Origin: Xenorhabdus poinarii G6
GTDB lineage: Bacteria > Pseudomonadota > Gammaproteobacteria > Enterobacterales > Enterobacteriaceae
Direction of reading: 5' to 3'
Assembly: GCF_000968175.1 (NCBI RefSeq)
Contig: NZ_FO704551.1
Coordinates: 3,595,524-3,659,523 of the forward strand
Length of the DNA: 64,000 nt
A program made the translations under genes and the position numbers. A model generated the notes under the pieces. It ran no database searches. It was not told the origin of the DNA and worked only from the letters and a program-made list of their open reading frames with translations. Within the stretch, counting starts at the first letter, position 1. The number at the start of each line of letters is the position of its first letter. Below are positions 15,934 through 26,689 of the stretch, in pieces.

Positions 15934-17340
15934 TTATTTATCCACTGCAATTTTGGCTGATTTAAATGCTGTAAATAATGCCAATATTGGCGCAATGGCG
16001 AAAAGTAAAAATAACCAATAGGAAGAAGAAGCCGCTCCCTCTATTCCACCCGGTTGATAAAATCCAAAGAAATTCACGATCATCCCCCCTAAGGCAGAAC
16101 CGAATGCAGAAGAAAATAACTGCACGGTAGTAATCGATGATCCAGCGATGTTTTTATCCACCTCATTGGAAACTTGCAAAATGCGGGTTAAAAGATGAGG
16201 CCAACCAAATCCCACGCCAAAGCCAAATAACCCCAATCCCAAAATGAGCAATAGCATTATCTGCCACTCACCTGATGATGAGGAGGGTAGAAAGACAAGT
16301 AATAGCAACATGCCGCTTAACATAAAAATCGGGCCGCTTATCATCGAAAACCGCATCTTCGCGCCCTGCCAACTGGCACTGAGCATTTCTCCTATCGTCC
16401 ACCCCACGGCGGCGGAAGCAACCATATAGCCAGAAACCAACGGCGATTGACCATGCAACACTTGCAAAAAGTAGGGAATAAAAACATCCCCCGCCAATCC
16501 AATCACTAATAGCGCAATAGTGGTGAATAAAATCAGATGTGGGGAACGCCAACTCAAGGCATTTTCAGGCAATAATCTCACGGAAGCCCGACGTTCATAA
16601 ATGACCAATAAAGCGATCAGTAGTACAGCCGCAATAATGCCAATCATGTTAAATCGAATATCCTGTGACACACTACCAGAGGAAACGGCCAGCACGGCGG
16701 TTGATAGTAGAATCAATTGCATAATAGGTAATGCGGTTTTGGTTTTATTCTGCACTGGCGTTTTCGGTAAGACCCGGTAGGTAAATACGGCATAACCCAA
16801 AGTAATGGGGAGCATAATGCCAAAAGAGTAACGCCATGCATTCATTTCAGCAAAAACACCACCAATAGCTGGCCCAATTAAGGTTGCTACCCCCCACATG
16901 CCCGAAATCAGCGCCATAGCCCTGGACCAAAGTGATTGGGCAAAGACGTGATTAATCATCGAATAGGAAAGTGCAAACAGAAATCCACCACCGAGTCCTT
17001 GAATCGTTCTGCCAATCAACATCACCACCATCGTCGGTGCAAGGGTACAAATTAAACTACCGATGAAAAAGACCAGTGCCGCAACCAGATAAGCATTCCT
17101 GGCTCCCGATGCACTTAACAATCTTGCCGAAAGCACAGAACCAATGATCGATGCCATAATAAATAACGTCGTATTCCAGGCATAGAGATTCAGTCCCCCA
17201 ATATCTTTAACAACAGAAGGCAGAATAGTAATCGCAATTAAGGTGTTCGCTGCCATCAATACTATGCCCAGTGACAGAACTATCGCACTTGGTGCATTTT
17301 TGCTGGAAAACAGATCCCTCCAGCGGCTCTCCTCAGTCAT
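15934..17340 (-). CDS. MFS drug-exporter-like transporter (14-span type)
   Basis: The ~468-residue inner-membrane protein has many hydrophobic spans, the MFS motif region between spans 2 and 3 (ARLLSASGARNAYLVAALVF) and the span-5 motif C-like stretch GMWGVATLIGPAIGGVFAEM. These point to a proton-driven exporter. The start MTEESRWRDLF at 17340 is two codons inside the longest frame. It is divergent from the SufR-like regulator gene; their starts are about 100 bp apart and share a short palindrome CCTGAATTCAGG (17356-17367). The regulator probably controls this pump, though the substrate is not evident. Confidence 0.85.
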   Translation of the reverse strand: MTEESRWRDLFSSKNAPSAIVLSLGIVLMAANTLIAITILPSVVKDIGGLNLYAWNTTLFIMASIIGSVLSARLLSASGARNAYLVAALVFFIGSLICTLAPTMVVMLIGRTIQGLGGGFLFALSYSMINHVFAQSLWSRAMALISGMWGVATLIGPAIGGVFAEMNAWRYSFGIMLPITLGYAVFTYRVLPKTPVQNKTKTALPIMQLILLSTAVLAVSSGSVSQDIRFNMIGIIAAVLLIALLVIYERRASVRLLPENALSWRSPHLILFTTIALLVIGLAGDVFIPYFLQVLHGQSPLVSGYMVASAAVGWTIGEMLSASWQGAKMRFSMISGPIFMLSGMLLLLVFLPSSSSGEWQIMLLLILGLGLFGFGVGFGWPHLLTRILQVSNEVDKNIAGSSITTVQLFSSAFGSALGGMIVNFFGFYQPGGIEGAASSSYWLFLLFAIAPILALFTAFKSAKIAVDK

Positions 17341-17440
17341 TATCATGATGGTTGTCCTGAATTCAGGTTGAGTTATGAAAAGTCCTACGTTAAATTAAAC
17401 AAGATAAAACTTGGAATAAATTAATATCGAGATAAATAAT

Positions 17441-18142
17441 ATGTCAAGTTTTGACTTGGAAAATAAAACAATCATGGGACAAACAGTGAGTGATAAGTTA
17501 TTAATGCTGCTGAAAACCCAAGGTTCATTACAAGCCTCTGATGCCGGCAAGCTATTGGGAACAACCGGGGAAGCAGCCCGTCAGCAATTTGTGAAACTGG
17601 CTAAAGAGGGTTTGGTGGAAGCAAAATCAGAAACACGGGGCGTTGGTCGGCCAATACAACGTTGGCATCTCACAGACAACGGTCATGCCCGATTTCCTGA
17701 TACACATGCTGAACTCACCACGCAAATGATTACGATTATTCGCAGTCAATTGGGTGAGACAGCGATGGATTTAATTATCAATGAGCGCGAAAAAGAGGCT
17801 TTTTCCAGCTATAAAAAGGCGATGGAAGGGGCGGAAAAGTTACAGGAAAAAATTGAGCGGTTAGTCGCCATTCGTTGTCGGGAAGGTTACATGGCGCATT
17901 ATTCTGTTGAGGAAAACGGTACTATTTTATTTTTTGAGAACCACTGCCCGATTTGTGCTGCCGCAAAAATATGTCAGGGATTTTGTCGGGCAGAATTAAA
18001 ACTGTTTCGTGATATTCTGCAAGCCAACGTAGAAAGGAGTGAATATATTCTTCAGGGCCACCGACGCTGCGCCTATCGCATCACGCCAGTGGAGCCATGT
18101 GATCGTTCAAATTTATTGGGACAAAATAACACTGTCGACTGA
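17441..18142 (+). CDS. SufR/ArsR-like transcriptional regulator with C-terminal cysteines
   Basis: The N-terminal winged helix (~15-75: LMLLKTQGSLQASDAGKLLG, then GEAARQQFVKLAKEGLV and the wing GVGRPIQRWHLT) is typical of COG2345-type regulators. The C-terminal part carries CPICAAAKICQGFC near residues 169-182 and a later Cys in GHRRCAYRI. In SufR such cysteines hold an iron-sulfur cluster that controls DNA binding; here the same chemistry is inferred. Length is 233 residues. It diverges from an MFS exporter, suggesting that export is switched by redox, iron or a reactive compound. Confidence 0.82.
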   Translation: MSSFDLENKTIMGQTVSDKLLMLLKTQGSLQASDAGKLLGTTGEAARQQFVKLAKEGLVEAKSETRGVGRPIQRWHLTDNGHARFPDTHAELTTQMITIIRSQLGETAMDLIINEREKEAFSSYKKAMEGAEKLQEKIERLVAIRCREGYMAHYSVEENGTILFFENHCPICAAAKICQGFCRAELKLFRDILQANVERSEYILQGHRRCAYRITPVEPCDRSNLLGQNNTVD

Positions 18143-18164
18143 ACGATTTTTTGCCGGAAGAACG

Positions 18165-19811
18165 TTACTCACCCGCCACCTGTAATTGCTGGTAAATATA
18201 ATGCTTATAACTCGCTACCAGCGCATTATCCTGACAATCATTCAAAGCACCATCACACAAATGGCGCATGATCATATTGGCTTGATAAAACTCAGGTGCC
18301 ACCAAGCGAGTACGTTCCAAAATGATGCCGCCGAGGAAAGAGATATCCGTCAGTTTGCCGGTGGTGATTGGCGCACCCTGTACCAGATTATCCCGTAACG
18401 TAAATTGGGTCACATGTGCCGGATCAGGGAGTGAGGAGTGATAATCAGCAAAATGGATGTTCGGTTGATGATCACCAAAATAGAGGAAAATAGTCGGTTT
18501 ATCACGATGAGCCACGAATTCACTGAAATCCTTGATAGCCGGATCGGACGCGATGATTTTTTCCATATAGTGGCTAAACTTGCCGGCCACCGTTGCAGGC
18601 TGCACTTTACCCGCCAAACCGTAATCATCCTGATGACTCTCTTCATAAGGGCCATGTTCATACATGGTCAGAGAAAAAATAAAAATCGGCTTGTCTGTTT
18701 CCTTAGCCAAGAGCGTTTTCACATAAGACAACATCGCTTTTGTCGGAATTTTCCATAAATTTTCATCCATATCTGCCGGATAGCCCAGTTCCTGCGGTTG
18801 GATAATGCGATCAACACCCAGGGTCTTGTAAGCATATCCCGCATGATAAGCCGATTTATTAAATGGTGTCAGAACGACGGTGTAATAGCCATTGTCTTTC
18901 ATGGCACGGAACAAACTGTTTTTCAGGTGATCAACGACAATGTAAAACACCGAATTTTTATTAGGTTCAAAATCCTCTGTATTCAATCCGGTTAAAACGG
19001 AGAATTCAGATAACCAGGTGCCCCCCCCAAAGGTCTGTACCCTGAGTGGGCTTTGCGCACGAACCCCCGCATCATGCTGAAACATATACAGGTCTGGCAA
19101 GTGTACATTGGTGGGTAATTGGTAAATATGGGGATTAACGGTGGATTCTTGTAACAATACAACGACATCCGGTTTTACCGCTGATTGAGGTTCAGGCAAT
19201 GTCACTGTTTTCGCCTGTTGTAAGAAATAATCAGCCGATATACCCAGTTTCGGCGGTTGATATCGTGATTCTGAGGCAGACATGACCATATTGGTCATCG
19301 TTCCCCGCCCCTTCGGTAATTCGCTTTGCCATGCGGTATGGTAAGCATTCACCGTCAGGTTAACGCCCCAGGCGCTGACAGCCACCAAAACGAGACTGCC
19401 GAGACGCCATTTGATCCCATGTGCAGGAGACGCCGATTTCCAACCCAATATCATATTGAATATCAACCAGATCAGCATCCCTGCCACCGCAATACCGGCC
19501 AACCAATAATGACGTAGCGTTTCCTGATTTGCCGGATCTAACATGACATTCAAATCAGAAAACAGTAATTGATCTTTGTAGTAATGAATTTTTATCTGGT
19601 TAAGAAATTTGAGGATAATAAACAAGGTTCCGGCTAACACGGCCGAAAATAACCAGCGCGCTGAAACGAAAAACGCCAGGCCAAACATCACACCAAATAC
19701 GCCAACAGACACCAGTGCAGGGTAAATATCCCCGCCTTTTTCAAACACTAATATCAAGGCAGCAATCAACAGCAACCCCAGATAAATTGTCGAGATTATC
19801 TTTTTCTTCAT
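18165..19811 (-). CDS. LTA-synthase-like phosphoglycerol transferase/sulfatase-fold membrane protein
   Basis: Four or five N-terminal transmembrane segments (residues ~5-155) anchor a periplasmic alkaline-phosphatase-fold domain (~215-548). The expected metal and nucleophile sites are visible: VVVLLQES (first metal ligand), the catalytic Thr in FGGGTWLSEFSVLTGL, and FLYFGDHQPNIH (Asp-His pair). Enzymes of this family transfer phosphoglycerol or phosphoethanolamine onto envelope glycans or lipids. It lies between a regulator gene and selB, with no operon partner apparent. Length is 548 residues. The acceptor substrate cannot be told from sequence. Confidence 0.85.
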   Translation of the reverse strand: MKKKIISTIYLGLLLIAALILVFEKGGDIYPALVSVGVFGVMFGLAFFVSARWLFSAVLAGTLFIILKFLNQIKIHYYKDQLLFSDLNVMLDPANQETLRHYWLAGIAVAGMLIWLIFNMILGWKSASPAHGIKWRLGSLVLVAVSAWGVNLTVNAYHTAWQSELPKGRGTMTNMVMSASESRYQPPKLGISADYFLQQAKTVTLPEPQSAVKPDVVVLLQESTVNPHIYQLPTNVHLPDLYMFQHDAGVRAQSPLRVQTFGGGTWLSEFSVLTGLNTEDFEPNKNSVFYIVVDHLKNSLFRAMKDNGYYTVVLTPFNKSAYHAGYAYKTLGVDRIIQPQELGYPADMDENLWKIPTKAMLSYVKTLLAKETDKPIFIFSLTMYEHGPYEESHQDDYGLAGKVQPATVAGKFSHYMEKIIASDPAIKDFSEFVAHRDKPTIFLYFGDHQPNIHFADYHSSLPDPAHVTQFTLRDNLVQGAPITTGKLTDISFLGGIILERTRLVAPEFYQANMIMRHLCDGALNDCQDNALVASYKHYIYQQLQVAGE

Positions 19812-19880
19812 ACTCTATTGAATTCCACACATGAGGTCAGTTTGACGACTCGTTGAAAAAAACATGATTAGCGTTAAGGG

Positions 19881-21794
19881 CTAAAAAATTCCCTCATCCC
19901 GCAAAATATGCAAATCCGCTTTCCTGCGGGTCAATCCCATACGATCAAAATATTCCAGTATTTGAATCGCTAACTTCCGCCCAACGCTTAATTCATCTCG
20001 AAACTCGATTGCGGTGATGCCTCCCTTATCCTGAGAATAACGACGGATTAAATCAGCAAACTGCTGAATACACTGATAGCGGTAATAACGATCAGGCACA
20101 ATCGCGATAATGAGGCCCAATTGGGCGGCTTTTCGCAAAAGACAACGCAACGTTTCTTCCTCTTCCCCCATTTTAGTTGCCAAATCGCGTACCCACCACG
20201 CTTCCGCTTTAAAATACGGTTCGACTTTTAACCACAAGTACGCCTGTTCTGTGGTAAACGTCAATCCATGTTCAGGCAAATATAACCAACCACGAGTTTG
20301 TTTCAGCTTTCCTTGCGCTAATAGCTGGTTGATCAACGCATAAACCAACCGATCATCCAGTGTCGGCAACGCTATTCGTTTCAAACGCGCCTTGCCCAAT
20401 CCCTGTTGATCGGGGTGTTTTTCATGGTATGCCCCTAAGCGCTGTAAAAGTGTTTGTTCTGCCAACGTCGCATGATGCCGGGAGATTGCCCAATCCCCGG
20501 CAACCACCACCTGCGTTTCAGCCAGCAAACTGTTGAGCTGACTTTCTGTCAACTGACGAGCCCAGGCAAAATGGCTAAGTGACAATGCACCCTGTGTTAA
20601 GTATAAAGTGAAACTTTCCGTATGGCTGAATGAGCGAGCCAGTTGGGCCAGCCAGGCAAGAAATTCAGGCCGGCGCTTGCCTCGCCGTGGGGAATGTAAA
20701 CTAATAACTCTCGCCCCGGCCAGAGTGCTCCGGGCACTGATATCACGCAGTATCAAGCGATCATCTTCCACCAACCACAAAGGGCTGTCCAGCATCAGTT
20801 CAGCCAATACTGGCGTATCGGCCAGCGAATTCAGGATAGAAATTCGTCCGGTAATATGGCGGGTAGCATGATGGATATGGAGAGATTGCCCGTGTTGCAG
20901 TGGTACATCCGCTTCAATTTCAACCAACACTTTTTCAGTCGCAAACAATGGGTTTTGTGATACCGGTAGCGGCGACAACACCCAATCGCCACGGGACACC
21001 TGCGCTTTACTGACATCACCAACGATATTCAAGGCAATACGCTGTCCCGCTTTAGCGCTCCGGGCAGGTTGATTCTGCGCATGTAACCCCCTCACTCTCA
21101 CCGCTTGCTGACAGCCGGTCAGCCACAAAGTATCTCCCACCTCGATGCTTCCCGCCAAGGCGGTTCCAGTCACAATCAAACCCACCCCCTTCACAGTAAA
21201 CACCCGATCGATCGCCAAACGAAAACGGTGGGCCAATTTTTCATGCGGTGGATTTGGCCAGGCAGAAGGGGAGAACGATTGCCGGGCAGAATGAATTTGA
21301 TGCAGAGATAACAGATGCTCCCGCAGCGGGATAATACCATCCTCAGTCACCGCTGACGTGACGAAAAACGGTGCCGATTGCCAACCTTGTGAGGCCAGTA
21401 ATTGCCTGACCTGCTGGCGCACGTCGTCAATCCGGGCCTGTTCGACACGATCTGCTTTAGTCAGCACAACCGTTATGGCAGGTCGCCCGATTAAACGCAA
21501 AATGGCCACATGCTCCCGCGTCTGAGCCATCACTCCGTCATCACAGGCAACGACCAACAGGATATGCGCTATACCCCCTATCCCCGCCAGCATATTGGAC
21601 AGAAATTTTTCATGTCCCGGTACATCAACAAACCCCACCGACGATCCCTCTGGCTGCGGCCAGTAAGCATAACCGAGATCGATCGTCATCCCCCGTTTTT
21701 TCTCCTCCGGTAAATGTGTCGTATCAACGCCCGTGATTGCTTGAATCAGGGTAGTTTTTCCGTGATCAACATGTCCTGCGGTGGCAAAAATCAT
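19881..21794 (-). CDS. selB: Selenocysteine-specific elongation factor
   Basis: SelB delivers Sec-tRNA to the ribosome at UGA codons marked by a SECIS hairpin. The start at 21794 (MIFATAGHVDHGKTTLIQAI) matches the family; an ATG three codons upstream is less likely. G1 GHVDHGKT, switch II DVPGHEKF and G4 TKAD are present. EF-Tu-like beta domains follow, and the C-terminal half has four winged helices ending in RKLAIQILEYFDRMGLTRR, the SECIS-binding region. At 637 residues it is slightly longer than E. coli SelB (614). The gap to selA is 33 bp, on the same strand, so they form an operon. It looks functional although its target fdoG is frameshifted. Confidence 0.97.
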   Translation of the reverse strand: MIFATAGHVDHGKTTLIQAITGVDTTHLPEEKKRGMTIDLGYAYWPQPEGSSVGFVDVPGHEKFLSNMLAGIGGIAHILLVVACDDGVMAQTREHVAILRLIGRPAITVVLTKADRVEQARIDDVRQQVRQLLASQGWQSAPFFVTSAVTEDGIIPLREHLLSLHQIHSARQSFSPSAWPNPPHEKLAHRFRLAIDRVFTVKGVGLIVTGTALAGSIEVGDTLWLTGCQQAVRVRGLHAQNQPARSAKAGQRIALNIVGDVSKAQVSRGDWVLSPLPVSQNPLFATEKVLVEIEADVPLQHGQSLHIHHATRHITGRISILNSLADTPVLAELMLDSPLWLVEDDRLILRDISARSTLAGARVISLHSPRRGKRRPEFLAWLAQLARSFSHTESFTLYLTQGALSLSHFAWARQLTESQLNSLLAETQVVVAGDWAISRHHATLAEQTLLQRLGAYHEKHPDQQGLGKARLKRIALPTLDDRLVYALINQLLAQGKLKQTRGWLYLPEHGLTFTTEQAYLWLKVEPYFKAEAWWVRDLATKMGEEEETLRCLLRKAAQLGLIIAIVPDRYYRYQCIQQFADLIRRYSQDKGGITAIEFRDELSVGRKLAIQILEYFDRMGLTRRKADLHILRDEGIF

Positions 21795-21827
21795 CGTTAT
21801 CAAACCTATTTTTTATCACTGGAACGT

Positions 21828-23219
21828 TTATAACAGCAATGCTCGCCATAATTCATTCCCATCTTCCAGGCAACGCAAATCCAGCCATAACCGGCCATCA
21901 TACAGACGTCCAATCACCGGTTTTTTCAGATGACGCCATTGATGAGCTAATTTTTCCAATGTGCTGCCACGTCCATCAATCGCAGTAAAAGTCAACGCCC
22001 AACTAGGCAACCGATCCACCGGTAAAGAGCCACTGCCAATTTGGGAATAGCAAGGCTCATCACAGACAATGAATTTTTCACTATAATAGGCCTGAGCCCG
22101 GGGAAGTAGCTGTTGCGCCATATCACGGATTTCACCTTGCGGGCGGGTCAGCAGACGCAAAATAGGTAATGTCTGGCAAAGCTGTTCAGGATGTTGATAG
22201 AGACGTAACGTTGCTTCCAGCGCAGCCAGCGTCATTTTATCTGCCCGCAATGCGCGTTTCAGGGGATGATGTTGGATCGCCGTGATCCACCGTTTTTTAC
22301 CCACAATAATACCGGCTTGCGGCCCACCCAATAATTTATCGCCAGAAAATGTCACTAAATCAATGCCATGATTCAGATAATCCTGAGGCATCGGCTCTGC
22401 CGGTAAACCATATCGCGTCATATCGATGATGGAACCGCTGCCAAGATCGATGGCCGTCGGGATTTGAGATACCCGGCCTAATTCCGCTAACGCTTCACCT
22501 GACACTTCAGCCGTGAAACCGGCAATGCGGTAATTACTGGTATGCACTTTCATCAACATGCCCGTATTGGCGTTGATCGCCTGCCGATAATCTTGCAGAT
22601 GCGTTCGGTTTGTTGTCCCCACTTCGACCAGACGACAACCCGCCTGCACCATCACATCGGGAATGCGAAACGCGCCACCAATCTCCACCAATTCGCCACG
22701 GGAAACGACAACCTCTTTTCCCGACGCCACCGTTGCCAACACCAACAAAACAGCGGCGGCATTATTGTTAACGATGCAGGCATCTTCTGCCCCCGTTAGC
22801 GTACAGAGTAAATCCGCCAGCGCGCGATCACGATGCCCCCGATGAGCACCATCAAGGGAATATTCCAGCGTCACCGGCGAACGCATCGCCTGGGTGACGG
22901 CATCAATTGCCGTTTCAGCCAACAATGCCCGCCCCAAATTGGTATGGAGCACCGTTCCGCTCAGATTAAATACCGGTTTTAAGGCTGAGGTTTGATTCCT
23001 GTCTAATCGTCGGTGCAATGATGTTCCCCAGTCATCACTCCAATCCGGTAAAGCTTGATGTTCACGAATATTAAACCGAGCCTGTTCCTGCATTTCGCGC
23101 AAGATATCGACGACTTGTGTCTGCCCATGAGCAGCAATCAGCGAGGTAATTTTCGGCTCCCGCAGCAAGCTGTCAATCGATGGCAACTGGCGGAATAACG
23201 TGTTTATGTCTTGTGTCAT
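21828..23219 (-). CDS. selA: L-seryl-tRNA(Sec) selenium transferase
   Basis: SelA, a PLP enzyme, converts Ser-tRNA(Sec) to Sec-tRNA(Sec) using selenophosphate. The 463 residues equal the E. coli length. Visible are the N-terminal tRNA-binding part ([15 protein letters not shown]), the [16 protein letters not shown] motif, [12 protein letters not shown], and the PLP-lysine segment [20 protein letters not shown]. It lies between fdhE and selB, all on the minus strand (18 bp from fdhE), so the three genes probably form one transcript. It appears intact. Confidence 0.97.
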   Translation of the reverse strand: MTQDINTLFRQLPSIDSLLREPKITSLIAAHGQTQVVDILREMQEQARFNIREHQALPDWSDDWGTSLHRRLDRNQTSALKPVFNLSGTVLHTNLGRALLAETAIDAVTQAMRSPVTLEYSLDGAHRGHRDRALADLLCTLTGAEDACIVNNNAAAVLLVLATVASGKEVVVSRGELVEIGGAFRIPDVMVQAGCRLVEVGTTNRTHLQDYRQAINANTGMLMKVHTSNYRIAGFTAEVSGEALAELGRVSQIPTAIDLGSGSIIDMTRYGLPAEPMPQDYLNHGIDLVTFSGDKLLGGPQAGIIVGKKRWITAIQHHPLKRALRADKMTLAALEATLRLYQHPEQLCQTLPILRLLTRPQGEIRDMAQQLLPRAQAYYSEKFIVCDEPCYSQIGSGSLPVDRLPSWALTFTAIDGRGSTLEKLAHQWRHLKKPVIGRLYDGRLWLDLRCLEDGNELWRALLL

Positions 23220-23237
23220 CGCGTCCTTTCTCTCCCT

Positions 23238-24173
23238 TTATTCGTCAGGAAACAAAAACGGGTTCAGGCTACTGCGGGCAAACCCCTCTTCTTCCATTTT
23301 GGCATCCAGAATCAAGGACGCCAGATCATCGGCCACAACATCAATGTTCGGATCTTTCTCCTGATACAAAATTTTGAGATAACTGCCGCAATCACCACAA
23401 CTTTCCGTCTTAATAGCGGCTTGTTCACTCTCTAATGACCAATAATTCAGATCGCGGCTCTGTTCACAGTTAGTGCATTTCACGCGGACGACATGCCATT
23501 CACTTTCACACAAATGACAGTGTAAGTAACGCAACCCCTGACTAGTGCCGATTTGCACCACACTGGCCACAGGCATACTGCCGCAAACCGGGCAAAACTG
23601 GCGATGTTCACCATATTCCGCCCGGGCATGACCCGGGATCAAACTGGCCATTTGCGCCCAATACACCGATAACGCCGCCCAGACAAACACCGATTGATCA
23701 GCACTTACCTTACTGAACTCACGATTGAGCAGCGCACTTGCGATCTCTTCTGATGTTTGGGCTGAATTTTTTGCCAGATTTTCGAGGACAGGTTTCACAT
23801 GTTCAGGTACGGTAGACTGCAATTCCACTATTAAGGTGTGCAGGATATTCTGCCAATGCGGAGTGCGGCGCAACGTTTTGCAATCCAGAGGGGGTGATCC
23901 CACTTGTGGCGAATGATGGCAAAACAGCTCATCCCATACCATCTTCAACGGATTGTCATATAACGCTTTTTGCTGTGCTTGTGCAATTTTTGCCGCAAAA
24001 TTCAGGTAATTTGACAAGGGATTGCTTTCCGTTGCCAACGTTTTCAGGCGTTCGGCACGCTGTTGATACAAATTTTTCAGGTTGGCAAATAACAATGGAG
24101 GAATAAAACTCGCCGATCTTTCATTTATCCGCGCCTGGACTAGCTGCTCTTTAGGAACAATGCGAATACTCAT
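23238..24173 (-). CDS. fdhE: Formate dehydrogenase accessory protein
   Basis: FdhE is a cytosolic iron protein needed to mature formate dehydrogenases N and O. The start [11 protein letters not shown] at 24173 is chosen because it matches the E. coli start; upstream codons are not conserved. Four CxxC pairs ([44 protein letters not shown]) give the rubredoxin-like metal sites. Length is 311 residues. It is followed by selA and selB. It looks intact, although the enzyme it serves (fdoG, fdoH) is broken in this genome segment. Confidence 0.96.
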   Translation of the reverse strand: MSIRIVPKEQLVQARINERSASFIPPLLFANLKNLYQQRAERLKTLATESNPLSNYLNFAAKIAQAQQKALYDNPLKMVWDELFCHHSPQVGSPPLDCKTLRRTPHWQNILHTLIVELQSTVPEHVKPVLENLAKNSAQTSEEIASALLNREFSKVSADQSVFVWAALSVYWAQMASLIPGHARAEYGEHRQFCPVCGSMPVASVVQIGTSQGLRYLHCHLCESEWHVVRVKCTNCEQSRDLNYWSLESEQAAIKTESCGDCGSYLKILYQEKDPNIDVVADDLASLILDAKMEEEGFARSSLNPFLFPDE

Positions 24174-24447
24174 TATCTCAACCTTTCCTGTGATGTTGAT
24201 ACCCCAAGATTCCACCGACCTGCCTGTTAGGATAGCGGAATGGCATGACCCTATACCCAATGAATCTCAAGTTGCCACCGGCAAAAGAGTGTGAGCGGGT
24301 AGACGATTCGCCATAAATTCCAACACGAGTCTACTGACCTGTCAAAAATCTAAGTTAGACTGCTAATGAGCATAGGGGAGAGTCTATTTGACAGCATGAT
24401 AATAACGCTCTTCTTGACTGGTAAATGGATAGTTGAAGAGGTAATGA

Positions 24448-26529
24448 ATGAAAATAACGTCCGAAGAATTGCTATCTGCAATAAAAAAATACGCCCACTC
24501 TCCCAAAAAACAACACGTTTTAACCCAGAAACAAACAGAGTGGTTTTCCGAGCCTGAAAACGTCTTCTCACTCATCAGCCTGGTGCTGACACTACCTGAA
24601 ACGTTAACCAACGAGTTAGAAGACAGCATTCACAATTGGGTTGACCTTGCCGTCGCGGAACTCTCGTTCACGGCAAACAAATTGCCTGTTGAAGCCAAAC
24701 AACGTTTTGAAGAGCGCATTGAACAACTGCTGCGTCATACCACCGGCAATGCCGAACTCAATAGCAATGGTGTGTTGTTATGCCTATCTATCCTGAAAAG
24801 ATATCAGTTTCATATCACAACGGATATCACTCAACTGTTAGATATTCCACAATATGTGGATAACACCAATATCGCCACGTTTCCCTCCACGCCACCCAAT
24901 TTAAGACAACTGTTTGAACAGTTTGAAATTCAGTCCAGCCTGAGCTTCATCGATTTTTTTGAAGACGGCCTGGCCGTGATCCCTCCCGATGCGCTAATCC
25001 CTCTATTTTCAGAAATCACGTCGTATTCATGGGGAATAGATGCCCTAGTGCTACTGACCCAATACTTTGAGGAACCGATAGCCCTTGCCAGTGCGCAAGT
25101 ATTGGACAATTGTCCCTCCTCTGCCTGGAAAAACGTCTCCTATCTGCAACTGATCAATCTGTGTACCCGCTTTAATCGCCATCCTTCCATTCACCCTTGT
25201 TTTAAGCGCTGGAAAAAAAGGGCGATGGCACACAACAAAATGCCGCCTGTTCATCCACCAGCAGAGATACATGAATTGTATGTCACCCATGTCGATGGAC
25301 ATGATTGTGCCAGCATGATAATGACAATCACCCTGAGCGGGCAAAAGTACCAAATGAATATGATGCTGGATTTTAAATCTGGCATCCGCGAAAGTTTACT
25401 GAATATTTCGCCTGACCTGACCATCCCCGAATTGATCGATGAGTTGAACACTTATGGCAATAATAATATTGACTTTACGCCCGTCACGCCTGACTGGCTG
25501 CAACAAATACTACCGTGGATATTGTCAGTTCAGCAAAACAAAAACACACCACTCGATCTCCACTCACTTTATTGGTTGTCTCAGCTTCCCTTAGCATGGA
25601 CACAGCCCGAAGAGTTTGCACTTGAGTGCTGGAGCCAAAAGCTCGGTTATCAAGCCAATCCACAACGACAAGCGCGGAATCGCCTTGGCATGACCATGGG
25701 TTCACCCTTAATCCTGAGTTGGTTAGCACCGGAAGAATATTTATTAAAAGCGAAAAAGCCCAAAGATTTACTCAAGCACTATTACTATGCAAACCGGGAG
25801 TTATTTGTTGAACGCCTGACTTACTCCGCGACAATTGAACAATACAGACTGCCCCCACAGATGCCCCATTTGGTGGATCAATATTTAGATTTGGCCTATA
25901 CCCTCAGCGATCCGGCACTTAATCGCAAGAAATTTGCGTTATTTGATACTCTTTCTGAGATCAGCTTTGAATATTTCTACATGGAACAAGAGGCGGCGAT
26001 TTTACCGCAAGGACTGGTGCTCAAAGTCAGTTTACTCGATGCCAGCCCGGCCGTATGGCGCCGGATTCGTGTCAGCAATCAGCTAACACTCAGCGAATTT
26101 CATGATGTGATACAAAATGCTATGGGTTGGGAAAACGCACATCTCTTCCAGTTTAATGTTTCCGGGGTTGATATCCCGGAAGAAAATTATGACCAAACGC
26201 CTGTCGGCGTATTTCTGAATGACATTGGAGACGAACTTTACTACCAATACGACGTTGGCGATGATTGGTTACATCAGATAATCGTCGAAAAAGTGCTTCA
26301 AAAAGACCTTATTCTGCCTGAGGTAACCGCAGGTAATGGCATGTGTCCGGCTGAAGATATTGGTGGCATTTGGCGCTGGAATCATTTGCTCAAATTAAGA
26401 AAAAAGAAAGTGCTGACGAAAGATGAAACGGAACAACTGGAATCGTTGGGATTGTCGCCAAGCGAAACGTTAAAACCTTTTGATAAAGAACAGGTTAATC
26501 AGCGCCTGACAGCACGTTTCAATCTATAA
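24448..26529 (+). CDS. Large protein with C-terminal pRiA4b ORF-3-like domain
   Basis: The 693-residue protein ends with a domain of about 175 residues (from GLVLKVSLLDASPAVWRRIR through LSEFHDVIQNAMGW, YQYDVGDDWLHQI and GGIWRWNHLLKL) that matches the plasmid pRiA4b ORF-3 family, widespread in mobile elements but without known activity. The N-terminal ~500 residues are helical and acidic and match no family I recognise; a Trp-rich region (DWLQQILPWILS, LYWLSQLPLAWTQPEEFALECW) lies in the middle. No signal or membrane segment is evident. The protein is much longer than the usual ~180-residue stand-alone ORF-3 proteins. A terminator follows at 26548. Confidence 0.75.
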   Translation: MKITSEELLSAIKKYAHSPKKQHVLTQKQTEWFSEPENVFSLISLVLTLPETLTNELEDSIHNWVDLAVAELSFTANKLPVEAKQRFEERIEQLLRHTTGNAELNSNGVLLCLSILKRYQFHITTDITQLLDIPQYVDNTNIATFPSTPPNLRQLFEQFEIQSSLSFIDFFEDGLAVIPPDALIPLFSEITSYSWGIDALVLLTQYFEEPIALASAQVLDNCPSSAWKNVSYLQLINLCTRFNRHPSIHPCFKRWKKRAMAHNKMPPVHPPAEIHELYVTHVDGHDCASMIMTITLSGQKYQMNMMLDFKSGIRESLLNISPDLTIPELIDELNTYGNNNIDFTPVTPDWLQQILPWILSVQQNKNTPLDLHSLYWLSQLPLAWTQPEEFALECWSQKLGYQANPQRQARNRLGMTMGSPLILSWLAPEEYLLKAKKPKDLLKHYYYANRELFVERLTYSATIEQYRLPPQMPHLVDQYLDLAYTLSDPALNRKKFALFDTLSEISFEYFYMEQEAAILPQGLVLKVSLLDASPAVWRRIRVSNQLTLSEFHDVIQNAMGWENAHLFQFNVSGVDIPEENYDQTPVGVFLNDIGDELYYQYDVGDDWLHQIIVEKVLQKDLILPEVTAGNGMCPAEDIGGIWRWNHLLKLRKKKVLTKDETEQLESLGLSPSETLKPFDKEQVNQRLTARFNL

Positions 26530-26547
26530 GGCTCAATAATATCGAAG

Positions 26548-26586
26548 AAAACCGGAGGGGAAGAATAATCTCCGGTTTCTTTTTTT
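26548..26586 (+). terminator. Terminator after the pRiA4b ORF-3-like gene
   Basis: AAACCGGAG and CTCCGGTTT form a stem, followed by a run of T on the + strand, 19 bp after the stop codon. Confidence 0.85.
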
Positions 26587-26689
26587 ATCTGATGTCATAT
26601 AACGTCTGAGTTGGTAAGAATTAACTCGATGAAAATATTTCTCAGACAGAACCAAACAGCGGGCTAATCACTTATCCCACCTAACACAA

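Noticed and set aside
15646..15960. Open frame of about 100 codons in the gap between the TPM-domain gene and the MFS gene
   Set aside because: It overlaps both neighbouring coding ends, has no ribosome site and shows no recognisable motif; judged to be chance.
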